From positions 124,001 to 188,000 of the forward strand of contig JABYQU010000061.1 of assembly GCA_022264855.1 (NCBI GenBank): a stretch of 64,000 nt of DNA, given 5' to 3'. The notes beneath the pieces were generated by a model. That model made no database searches. It saw nothing but the letters and a program-made list of their open reading frames with translations, and was not told the DNA's origin. Position numbers and translations under genes: made by a program. This DNA comes from Lenzites betulinus (lineage: Eukaryota; Basidiomycota; Agaricomycetes; Polyporales; Polyporaceae). This document shows, piece after piece, positions 33,001 through 43,578 of this stretch; within the stretch, counting starts at the first letter, position 1; each line of letters starts with the position of its first letter.

Positions 33001-36000
33001 GCTCGAGAAGGGCGCGCATTCCGGACAAACAGTAATGAGAACGCCTTCGCGAGTACGTACTGCTACCGTGGGCGGCTCCCTCTCGCGCGCGAGGCGATCA
33101 TGACGCATCCATTGCTGGCAGGCGCCAGCCATCCTTCACGCGCGCCGCCATTCATGCAGGCCAGTGCTGTGCGTCGGACGTTCACGATTCAATGCTGATA
33201 CTCGCCTACGCTTACCGTCAGGGTCCACGGATCCCGGGGTGCGGGAGCGCAGGGCGAACGTACGCCGACTGTGTGACGCGACTGCCGCCGCTCCTTGGAA
33301 GCTGAAGTCGGAGTCCGGCACTGGCAAGTGCGGCTGCCAGGCGCGGACCATCAGCAGCACCGCAATACCGGCGAACAGAGAACGTGCACGTCCCTCCCGT
33401 GCGCTACACAAGCCGTGCAACACTCTCCCGACTCGCGGGGGCTCACGCGGTCGTGTTCCCCGAGAGCCAGGGCGGCGCGGGGCCGGTGTCTGCGGCTGTT
33501 GGCATCCAGGTGTGCAGCGTTTCGGACTTGTTTTGGGACTCTGGCAGTGGCGTCACCCGCCTCCTCCGCGCCATCCGGCGTCGACGGACGTGTCCTCGGC
33601 ATCAGAAGCGCATTGCGGATCTTTCGGGGCGAAGAGTGGGTCGGCGCTGTGGGCGACAAACACTCCTGCATCTGGGAAGACACATCCGAGTCAGGAACAT
33701 TATACATTCCGGCTGGGCTCCGGTCGTCCGCGGCCCGCCTCGTTCAATGCAGTCCCCTCGCGCGCGCCAAGATGTGCACACCAAACAGGGGATGCCGGAC
33801 ACTGGGCAGGGCCTCTAATTATATTGGAGGAGGTGCGTGCAATCAGCTCTGTCGGCTTCACAGTACTCCCTGATGTCTCATTCTCGTCGTGCCCCCGCCA
33901 GCTGCCCTCGGGCCTCGAGGACCTGTCTTGCTTATTTGCTGGCATCGCCGCTCGCGCGCCCGCACCCAGCGTGCGCTGAACGCGAGCCTGCTGGAGATGG
34001 TCGAAAATACCCGCCGCCGGACGCGCGCGGGCGAAAATAGCGTCCAGAAACCCTCAATCTCAATCAGCTCTCAATCTCGGGCGCGCTGCCACGCGGCGGC
34101 CAAAAATACGCGCGCATTGAGTCCCCCGCAGTGCGTGCTGGGTGCATTTGACATCAGGACGGAGTGCAGTATCACATTGGCAAGCTCGTCGCTGTAAGCC
34201 TCCTCCGTAAGCGCGTCCCCCGCACTGACCAAGACGAGCAGGTACGCACTCCGGCGCGCACATGCCCGCCCCGGCGCCAGGCCAAGTCCCCCGCATCCCC
34301 CGTGTACAATTTCACCTCGGGAGCCAGGAGGCGCGATCGGACGTGAAAGCCTGAATCCAGCTGCTGCGTGCCACCCAGGAACGCCCGCCCACCGCAACCT
34401 TGAGCCACGCTCCGACGCAGGGTCGGCCCGCGGGCGCGCCGGGACGCACGCTTGATCAGCGTTTGGCATCGGCGGCCTGGGCCCCCATTACAAGTACAGC
34501 GTCGCGGTCTGCCAGGGCAGCCACGGGCATGGGGCTCACACGCCCCAAACAGGGCTGTGGACGTGCGCCGCGCGCGCGACCCTGCGCGCGCAGAGCGGCG
34601 GGTGCGGTCGAGGATCACTGACACCATGGCACTGGGCACCCTCGATACACGCGCGCGCGCGCGCCGCGCTCGCGGTCGGACCGTGCGTGCGGGGCTTGTA
34701 TCTGGGGCGCCGCGGGCGATGGGCTGGATACGCGGACGCGCGCGGGACGATGCGCTCCTCCAGCCTCAGAGGCATCTCGCCTTGATTTGTGGCGTCAGGG
34801 CCTGCAGACGGCTGGTCACGGATGACGGTGCGCTGCGCTGCGCGAAAACCACACGGCCGGAGCACACATCGGGCGTCGAGGGCTCGCACCGGTGCCAATA
34901 GACCCATCCACTGACGCGTGGACGAGCTGTATCATCTAAGTATGTTATATGTCGCAGCGCGCGCGCGGAGACGGATTAACGCGGACGGGTGCGTGCATCT
35001 GCCAAACATACAGACCCCGGATCCGGCGGGGACGATGCGGTGGACGGGTGGATGCCATTGCCTGCGGCGCCGGCCCGGCAGCGTGGGCTGCCGCTGATTC
35101 CACGAGCCCGAGCCCGAGCTGTGGGCGACGGCGGGACGGGAAGCTCGCAGCGGCGCGGGGGATCACCACCGCATCTGCCAGGATGCCAGGATTCGAGGAT
35201 GCGAGGATACGGGGTGCGGGTGCTCCACCCCGTGCGGCTCGGGCGTCCCCCCCCCCCCGCTTCGCTTCGAGTCCCGCTTCCATGGCGTCATCCGGGCAGC
35301 CGTCGCGTTCGCGCATGTCGCTTTTCCGGTGCAGCATGATTGTCTGGCCGCGCCCGGGGACCGTGGACCGTGGGCGCGCCGGACGAGGAAGAACTTGAAG
35401 AAGGAGAAGAAGAACCAGCGCGGCGCGCGACGCGCGACGAGCGTATCGACCGCCCCCGCTGCGGAGGGCCATCCCGGAGATCCTGCTATCCAGCTATCGC
35501 GCACGATAGCGCGTCGCCCTATCCGTTGCCAAGCGGCCTGCTGCTACTGCTGCAGTGTTCGGAGCTCGGGAGCGCAGCGCGCGCGCACACCCGCGTCCGC
35601 CCCCGGTCGAACGTTGCCCACCGCGCCCCAGCGCGAAGACGAGAAGCCGCCGGGAGCAGCTGTGAGCCGACAGACGCACTGACTCAGGCGGGCCCACAGC
35701 TCGCGCTCGCAGCACGTCCCGTGTCAGCAGCTTCGACTTCGACGTCCGCCGCGCCGCGCCTGGCCGGGGACCGCAGTTAGCATTGATAGCTGCTAGAGCG
35801 CGCCGCCAGTGCACGCATCCAGAGTCGCACTCAGACTCGGGCTCGCACGTACGTACCGGCGTACGGCAGCGCAGGCGCACTCCCACAGTGCGAGCCCGCC
35901 ACGGGCACGTGCGCGTGGGAGGCCCGAGGAAGAAGCTCTGCGCTGAGCCCCCAGCTGGGACGCGCCCGTCGCCGAGGAGGACATTGCACGCGCGGTGCGT

Positions 36001-39000
36001 GTTCCCACCGCGCACCACGATGCTCGCAGCGAAGCCGGGCCCGTGCTTCGAAGAAGGTCGAAGATCGGGCGCGTCGGGCCTTCCGGGAAGCAGCCGTGCG
36101 CACGCTGGATGTCCGGTTTGAGCCTGGGTGGGTGGGTGGCGCCTGCGGACGCGTTGCGGGGGAGCACCACTCGGGCGCGGGCGCGGGCATGGGCAGCGCG
36201 CAGGGGGCGGCTTGTTCGCGAGCACGGAATCGCCGCTGTCGAGTGTGCGCGGTGAGTGCGAGACAGATTGGCAGATGTCGATGTCTGAGATTGGGCTCGC
36301 TGCCGGTTTGTAATTGGGTTTTGCAGGGATGCATGGAAGGCGCGCGAGCGACAGCGGCACAAGCGAGCGGGGAGTCTGGGGAAAAAGCTTGTTGCACTGG
36401 CTGTGACGCCCGGATTTGAAGGCGACGTCGACGGCGACTCGAGCCTCGAGAGCGATGTGCGTGCGGCCTTGGGGGGAAGCACGTCAGCCTGAGATCTGAG
36501 ACTGGGCGACATGACCATGGATCCACGCGGGCCGCAGGCGGCGCGACTCGGAGCTCGGGGCAACGACACCTCGGGCGACGAAGCGCGGCGCGGCCGCCCC
36601 GCTGGATGATCAGCACGCGAAACGCAAGTCCGGGCGGGGCGGACGACCGGTAGCCTGCAGGCATTGGCACGGCGCACGCGCGTGGAATCAAGATCACGGA
36701 CATACACACCGCATCTAGACATATACGACCGCCCCAGCAAGTTCCATCTGGAAGCTCCATGTCTGCAGCGCGGGATACGTGCGTGGCCGCCGTCGCGCAC
36801 TGAAGCTGAGATGAGGCTGGCAGGCCCTGACAGTGACAGCCCGAATCAAGCCCGCGCGATAGATGAGAGTGAGCCCGGGGGTGCGTCCGCGCGCCAAGTC
36901 CCCGCCCGCGCCCGTCCCAACGAATCGAAGTTCCATGATCCAACGTCGACTTCCCTGCCGCGCGTCGACGCGTCCTTCCGCCCGCCCGTCCGCCCCGCAC
37001 GCGCACGCGCGATTTCACGAGGACCCGCGCGCGATCGGCGCGATGCGCTAGCGCACTCGCAAACACTGACAGCATTGATATGAAATAACAACAGATGAGA
37101 TGGCGTGCATGCGTGCCCGTTGCAACACGATCGCGCGCCACGCGCCGCACCGCATTATCCGCTATTGCAATGAATAAAACTGTATCCATATCCACCACCA
37201 CCACCATCTACGCGCGCAGAGACGCCGGGCTCGCGTCCCCGTGCGGAAGCCACGACGCGGTGCGCCGCACCCCAGACTCAGATTACAGTCATCCGCCCCG
37301 CCCCCGTCATCAGACGCGCCGCGGATCCCGTGGAATATCCAGTTTTGGCTCGCGCGCCAAGGCCGCATGGGGACAGCGACACTGCACGTCCCGCCGCCAT
37401 GACGGGGTGCACGACGGGCCGCAACAGTGCAGCCTGCAGGCTCGCGATCACTGCGCGCGCGGGGGCGCCCCGCAGCGGTCGCGCACGCAGAACGCGGCGG
37501 GCACTTCGGGATTTCATCAGATGGTGGCGCGCACGCACCTTGAGCTTGGCGCTGCGATACTCTTGCAGTACTTTTGCAGACACCGGCCGGATCGACATTA
37601 ATATTGATTATTGGCGGGCTCGGAGGGCCCGGGGGCGCGACGGCGGGGCGGCCCACGCTCCAGGTGCCCGGCTCCAGGTTTCAGAAGCCGTGCGGGCAGC
37701 AGACGTCGTGCCGCGTGCACTCTGCAGAAGTCTGGTCCACAGGATGAGGAAGCCATCGCGCGACACGAGGATACGGTCACGAACGCCGCTGGGGACGACG
37801 GAGACGTGCTGGCAGAGCAGCACAGGTGCCAAACGCGGCATGGAGCGCGAGCGAACGCGGACGCACCCAACACCGCGAAAATTTTGGAGGACGGGCGCAC
37901 GGGCGACGGACGCGGGGCCAGGATCGAAGCCGACGTCACGCGTTCACGGCGGCACCCACAAGAAGCGCGTCCCCCAACCGGGCGCGGGCATAGAGCGCAG
38001 GGAAGCCGAACGCCGAAGACGCGGCGCGCGACGTCGACGTCGGCGAGACAGCAGCGAAGCGCCGTGCGGGCGGGCGTGAAACACGGCGGGGCGCGGTCAC
38101 GGGACGCGCCGCGCCGCGACGCGTTTCGAGTAGATGACGAAGGCGCGACGTGCGTGCGCGCGATGAAGTGACGCATATGACGGCGCGCTGGGGGAATCCG
38201 AAGACGCAGCGACGAATTCCGCATGTCCGTCGACATTCGACGTCTTGCGTCGTCGTCGCGAACGTGCAAAAACAGCACAGCTTCGCGCGGGCGAGCTGCC
38301 AATTCCAAACGCGGAGTGCCCGCGAACTTCCTTCGACAGCGCTCGTTCGAGCGACGCGGGATCGCACGCCGCCGCGGCGCACGCACGTACTCGCACCTGG
38401 GCATGCGCGCATCCAGGCAGGCACCGCGCGGCCCTCTCCTACGTACCCACCCCTCGCCGCAGGCTCGCGGGTGCCCACTGCCAGGGCGGATCTGCACGGC
38501 TGGCGACCGCACGATACGCGGGACCTACGCACGTAACCCGGGGAAGTGTTGGTCCAGCCGGGCGCGAAAGGAAGTGCGAGTGCCCGTCCTGGTCAGGCGC
38601 GCCCCCAGCAGTACGTGCAGAATATCGGCCTGGGAGAACTTCGCGGCGCGCGTCTCCTGCGGCGCGGCCATCGACGCGCGCCTGCCCTCTCCGCCTCGGC
38701 CCGCGTTTAATGTGCCTGTAGCTACAACTTGAGCTTGAATTACGACGCAGGGTGGCAATCGGGCGTACGTGCACCTTTTACGTTTGAGTGCGGTTGAATG
38801 CGTGATATATGACGCGGGGCGTGATGTATCGCGCAGGGGAGATTGCGCGGGCGCGCGGGACGGCTCCGGGAGGGGTGGACGCGGCGCGGACGGGCGGGAT
38901 CGTTCGAGGGGGACATCGAGAACCGCCATCGACGCGACATTCCGCGTTGCGCGCGGGGAGAGCGGCGCTGCCAGAACGCTTGGGCGTGTTCGCGCTGGTG

Positions 39001-39102
39001 TTCGCGTTCGCGTTCCGATTCGAACGTGCAACGGACTCGTCCGTCGTCTCTCGTTGTCTCTTGTTCCGGATCGTGCGCGGTGGAGCCCAACTGCTCGCGG
39101 CC

Positions 39103-39145
39103 GGGTCGCTCGCGGGTCGCGGGTCGCGGGTCGCGGGTCGCGTCG
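39103..39145 (+). repeat. GGGTCGC short tandem repeat
   Basis: Four to five head-to-tail copies of a 7-bp unit, the last ones perfect, within the GC-rich tract. Confidence 0.75.
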
Positions 39146-39464
39146 GGGGCCCGACTCGGGACGGCTCTGATTCGGCGCGCGTCCGTCTATCTGTCCGTCC
39201 GCGTCCACCGCCCCGCCCGGCAGCAAGCGCGGGATCCGGCTCGGACTCGCGCTCCAACTCCAACTCCAACCTTAGTTTCATCGGGGGCCGCGGGCGACCC
39301 TGGGGCGAGGCGGCCCTGCAGCCGGAATTGATAGCGGGCTATCATAATCAATGTATCATTGTCAATGTATCACTCACTCACTTGGACTTCAGACTCGCGG
39401 GCAGGCGAGCGCGTCGCGGCCGGCATGTCGCATGTCGCAAGCGAGACGCGTCGCGTCGCGCGCG

Positions 39465-39479
39465 GGCGGGCGGGCGGGC
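39465..39479 (+). repeat. G-quadruplex-capable GGGC repeat
   Basis: Four G-triplets separated by single C residues: an ideal short-loop quadruplex motif on the plus strand, followed about 20 bp later by another G-rich run. Confidence 0.7.
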
Positions 39480-40911
39480 GCCTCGATTTGTGTCAATGCG
39501 AGGCGGGGGGAGGCGGGGTGATGGGATGACGGACGGACGGACGGATGGGATGGGGCGACGATCATGCATCATGCATCCTTCATCGTCCGCGCTTGCACTT
39601 CCACACTTCCACACTTCCACGCTTGCGCGCCCGACGTCGACGTCGAGAGAGACGCACTCCTCGCTCCTCGCTGCGAGGGGCCGAGCGCGGCCCGAGCAGC
39701 ACCGAGCTAGCGCCATTGATATGTCATTGGATATGTCGGGGCCCGAGCGGCGCGCGCGCGCGCCTGTACATGTCAGGTCGGTGTCAGTGTGCGCATATTG
39801 CGCTTTTCGTGCGCGAGAGTTCGCGCCGTGCGCTGAACCGTAACGTTGAAATTTGAGATTTGGGCGTGGAGGCTTGATTGGGCGTCGAGGTGCACGTCGC
39901 GGTGGGATCTCACGCGGGTGCGTTCGTGCGTTGCCTGCGTGCGCGCGCGTCCCGTGGCGTGGCGTGCCTGCTGCAGCGTCTCGATGGTCAGAACATGGAA
40001 GCTGGAAGTGGCAGACGAAACCATACTTACGACGCGCGCCGGTCTAGCTGCAGATCTCGCAGTTGCGCACGTACGTACGTACGCACACTCGCACCCGACG
40101 TCGACAACCAAACAGCTGTGTCCCGTCGCCCGTCGCACTTCCAGAACCCCATCGCAGAACCCCATCGGAGAACACAGAACACATAACGCGGAACACAGAC
40201 CGAGAATCAAAAATCCGCGCGCGTCGGCCGCACCTGGCACCCTGGGATCTGAGCGTGGTCACTGGGTGCCCCACAGACGATGATGGTGTCACGTAAAGGG
40301 GGCTGCTTCCCGGCTTCTGCGCAGCGCGGCTCGTTGGACAGACCGCAGACGGAGCGTGGCCGCGCGCGCGCGCGCGACGCGTCCGGCGTCGGACTGGGGG
40401 TGGGTGCTGCTTATGTGCATGTGAGACGCGTGCGCGTGCGCGTCCCCGGCATGTGCGAGCTCGCGAGTTCGGTCGTCGCGAAGACACCGAACCCCGAGCT
40501 CGTTCGCGACATTCGCGAAATTCTGGGGGTGCTGATGATCAGCAGGCTCACGCGTCCGCTCATTAATCGCGGGACGCACCTTCGCCGGGGAGGGGGAGCT
40601 CGTTTCGCGCGCGGGTACTCGCCGGAAGCGCCGGCGCGCGCGGTGGCAGGTGTCCGTCGCCGTGGCGATGGAAGGGCGCGCGTGCGAGTGTGTGTGCGGA
40701 ACGGGCGCGGGGGCTTCCCTGTGCGTGCCGGATCGGGCAGGACGGGTGCGAGGGTGCGGGACCGATCAGCGGAAGGAGGAAGAGACGCGGTGTGCGGGGC
40801 GCGGCGCGGCTCGCGCGTCCGTGGGCCCGGAGCCCGTTCGCGACTGGCTGGCTGGCTGGCTGGCAGAAGGAGGGGGGAGGAGGGCATCGGGCGTTGATGT
40901 GATGTGCACAC

Positions 40912-42030
40912 GACAAACATGCCACTGCATGTTCTAAAGAATTTGCTACGGAAAAATATGTCTCAAATACGAAGTTTTCTTTCCATTTTGTGCTCATTTA
41001 CTACGACCTGAAATATCCACAGGTTTGTACGGAACATATCTGGTACGATCACGTGCCGGACGCGTCGAACCCCAGATAAGGCACAGGGAGGTCTTCGTGA
41101 CGGGCATAATACTCTTGAAGTCGAACCTCCACCATCTCTCCTCCTCCTCCTCGAAGGGCCGTCTTCCCCACACCGCCGCCTCTTACTCATTCTGATGCCT
41201 GTAAGTCACCCTCCTCAGCACTAGCCCATGTAATATGTACTGACTTACTAACTGAACTGCATGCCGACCAACATGCTGCCCTGATCAGTGCGAAAAACGC
41301 GCATATAGTGAGGTAAAATCATCATTACTGACTTTTGCGACCTCTCAAACTGATGTTAGTACTAACCGATTTCTCGTTTGACTGTGCTTGTTCGGCAACG
41401 ATTATATTATGACAACCTTCGAGTTCACGAAGTCACTGACATCACTAACTTACTAACTTACTAACATCACTGATGTACTAACGTACTGATATTACTAACA
41501 TCACTAACATCACTAACATACTAACCCGTGGGCTTCATAAGGTCTAAGTACACCGTATGTACTCATTAGTGGTGTACAGTAGTGTTCAATACATATCTTG
41601 TGTCGGTCGCATATGATAGCTGTGGCTCGTTTGAGTATTATGTAAGCGCCTTCGCGCGAAGAGCGAAGCTACGTCATTTGAAATAGGCGCCTGCTAAAAA
41701 CATTGAGGAAAACTAGCGGAAAACGGTATATATTGTGTGCATTTGCTCGGGGTTTGCTGCGGAAGAATCTCAAGAAAACATCCATTATATTCTGACTTTG
41801 CTTCATATATTTCGGTAGCAAATATCGGGCGACGCCCAGTGTGCCGGGATTCCTGGGCTTCTGTCGGGATGTTTACGGTCCTTTAGGCGCCGCGCTACAG
41901 TCCTCCTTCCCAATATGGTAATGGGCGTCTAAATGCGCTCGTCTCGTTCAGAGTGCGTTGCTCGCCCCCCGGACTCGCTCTTGTAAAACATAGACAGCAC
42001 ACATAATTTATTCAAAGACAAACATGCCAC
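40912..42030. repeat. AT-richer segment bracketed by a 14-bp direct repeat
   Basis: GACAAACATGCCAC occurs at 40912-40925 and again at 42017-42030, marking the start of the AT-rich island and a point 1.1 kb inside it. Between them lie an imperfect pair of TTGCTRCGGAARAAT motifs (near 40940 and 41753), a CTAAC-rich tandem tract and a small TTCGCGCGAA palindrome (41650s). This looks like remains of a non-coding mobile element or a satellite-like tract. No coding remnant identifies a family. Confidence 0.4.
41440..41526 (+). repeat. imperfect ACTAACATC tandem tract
   Basis: About eight degenerate copies of an 8-10-bp unit centred on ACTAAC, some with TTA or GTA variants. The rest of the segment lacks this bias. 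Confidence 0.65.
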
Positions 42031-42731
42031 AAAACAACTATTGAATATGACTAGTGTGTGCTGAACAAGGAAGCCGTCGGCATACCACATTGTGTGGGCA
42101 AGCCTGATGTGGACATGCAGGATGCAATATTTATATTAATCAGAAATGTCTACAATTAATGCGGGCCAAGTGCAGAGCGGCACGGCGGCAGTCAAGGTGG
42201 AGGTGTAGCGAGCGGAGAGTGGCGGGATGATGTGCGGATAGGCTCGCGCCGTTGGACTGTAACCCGGGGGACTGTAAACGTCGCAGGCCGAAGGAGGTTC
42301 GGCGGTCAATTTGGCGGAGAGCCCTGCGGGCGCGGGGGGCCACGCAGCCTCCTTCGGCCTGCGATGTTTACAGTCCCTGTGGGAAAATTACAGTCTTTTC
42401 GGCTGCACGCCGCAGGGCCGCACCGTGATGTTAAGCGGTGATGTGCTTGACGGCGTGCTCCTGCTCTCCGAGTGAACATTTTTTGCTTGTGCTCAGCGCT
42501 CATTTTTGGGCTATTTCCTACCAGTTTTTAGAGAAATTTTCGTTTGTTAGTTCGCTTTTCCAGTGCTTTAATGTATATGTATTCCTGTGTGCCCTCACGG
42601 CTTTGGCCCTTCCTCGGATGTGAGCTACAAGAGCGGCTTGGCGGGAGGTTGCCGGGGTCCCCGCCGAGACGCGAGCGCTCGCGTGTCGGACTGGCACTTT
42701 GCTTACCTCAGCTCGCATAGGGACCGTAAAC
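41871..42731. repeat. nested inverted repeats sharing GTTTAC(G/A)GTCC
   Basis: An outer perfect 11-bp pair, GTTTACGGTCC (41871-41881) and GGACCGTAAAC (42721-42731), encloses an inner 29-bp inverted repeat (42269-42297 and 42348-42376, one mismatch) whose outer edges carry the variant GTTTACAGTCC. The motif therefore occurs four times in alternating orientation. This suggests a foldback or MITE-like element, or two adjacent copies. No clear target duplication was found. Confidence 0.5.
42269..42376. repeat. 29-bp near-perfect inverted repeat, 50-nt loop
   Basis: The left arm starts GGACTGTAAAC and ends GGCCGAAGGAGG. The right arm at 42348-42376 is its reverse complement with a single G/A change. 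As DNA or RNA it would form a strong stem with a G-rich loop. Confidence 0.85.
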
Positions 42732-42784
42732 GACCCGGAATGCAGCTTTGCTTCTGACATGGCAAAGACGTGGACCCCGATGCA

Positions 42785-42833
42785 TTACTGTCACTGGAAC
42801 TGCTCAATCGGGACAAAGGAATCGTGACAGTAA
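42785..42833. repeat. 10-bp inverted repeat TTACTGTCAC / GTGACAGTAA
   Basis: Perfect arms at 42785-42794 and 42824-42833 with a 29-nt loop, about 750 bp upstream of the C2H2 gene. It may be a regulator site or part of the repeat cluster to its left. Confidence 0.45.
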
Positions 42834-42839
42834 AACATC

Positions 42840-43578
42840 GGTGAGTGTTGAAGGGTCGTGTCAGAGGCCTTGGAATATTGAGGTGCTTGCCGTGGCAGCG
42901 CAGGCAGGCAGAAGGGGGCAGAAGCAGGGCAAATCAGCGCGCGCTCTCACGGGGGTCGTGGGCAGACGATCACGCGGCGCGCACGCGAGCAGCAGGCGCC
43001 GGGGGGTTCGGAGTGATGTAATGGGCGTCGCAGGGCGGGGCCGGGAAGCGAAGAGGGGCGGCGGGCGATAGGGGAGAGGACAAGGGCAGGCGGCGGAGGG
43101 CGTGACAGATGGTGGCGTGGCGAACAACGAGGGTGGCAGAGGCGGGCAGGACGAGGAGGCGAGGGAGGGAGAGGGAGGAGGGAAGAAGGAGCTCGAGGGG
43201 ACGGGGACGGAGGCGGGCGGGGGACGGCCGGGCACGTTGCGTTATCGTCCGAAAGACGCGGGGACGGGAGGACGAACAGCCGCGTGTGGGGGCCGGAAAA
43301 GGGCAGATTGCAGTCGGGGTGCCGGGAAAGGCGCGGGGGGGCCGGGGGACGGGGGGCGAATGGGAGAAAGGGGGCAAATGAAAAATAATGGGAGGGCATC
43401 GGGCGGGATCTGGGCGGGGGTTGAAGGGGGTGGGTGGTGATGGGAGGTGCGATTCCAGATCCGCCAGTGGGCGATCGTGGACCCTGGGTGCGTCGAGTGC
43501 AGCGTCGGTGTGATATGGTGGGCGTGGTCATATCCTCAGCCTGTAATAGCCTCGTCCTCCTCCGCCCGCCCTCCGTCC
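42840..43578 (+). promoter_or_regulatory. purine-rich upstream region of the C2H2 gene
   Basis: About 740 bp of mostly G/A-rich plus-strand sequence directly precedes the proposed start codon. It contains no believable gene and presumably holds the promoter and 5' leader. No TATA box stands out. An ATG at 43447 is in frame with the gene but opens an unconvincing N-terminus. Confidence 0.4.

Larger units (their letters stand above)
33000..40910. other. very GC/CpG-rich gene-free tract
   Basis: From about 33 kb the sequence is dominated by CG-alternating runs, and long open frames appear on both strands simply because stop codons are rare. The longest (35831-37207 -, 458 codons) is Arg/Ala/Pro filler without any domain. 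The tract holds short tandem arrays (for example GGGTCGC units near 39103-39145 and CTTCCACA units near 39597-39622), a G4-capable run at 39465-39479, ACGT repeats near 40066-40082, and scattered AT-rich specks such as CATTGATATG. I find no exon chain, tRNA or transposon end. Composition drops sharply at about 40.9 kb. Confidence 0.55.

Noticed and set aside
35831..37207. 458-codon minus-strand ORF in the GC-rich tract
   Set aside because: Arg/Ala/Pro filler without domains. Equally long frames overlap it on other strands, as expected when stop codons are rare.
33000..40900. Ribosomal DNA as the source of the GC-rich tract
   Set aside because: I recognised no rRNA core motifs on either strand.
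39100..41530. CRISPR-like or satellite array
   Set aside because: Units are 7-10 bp, abut directly and differ between arrays; there are no spacers, and the host is a fungus.
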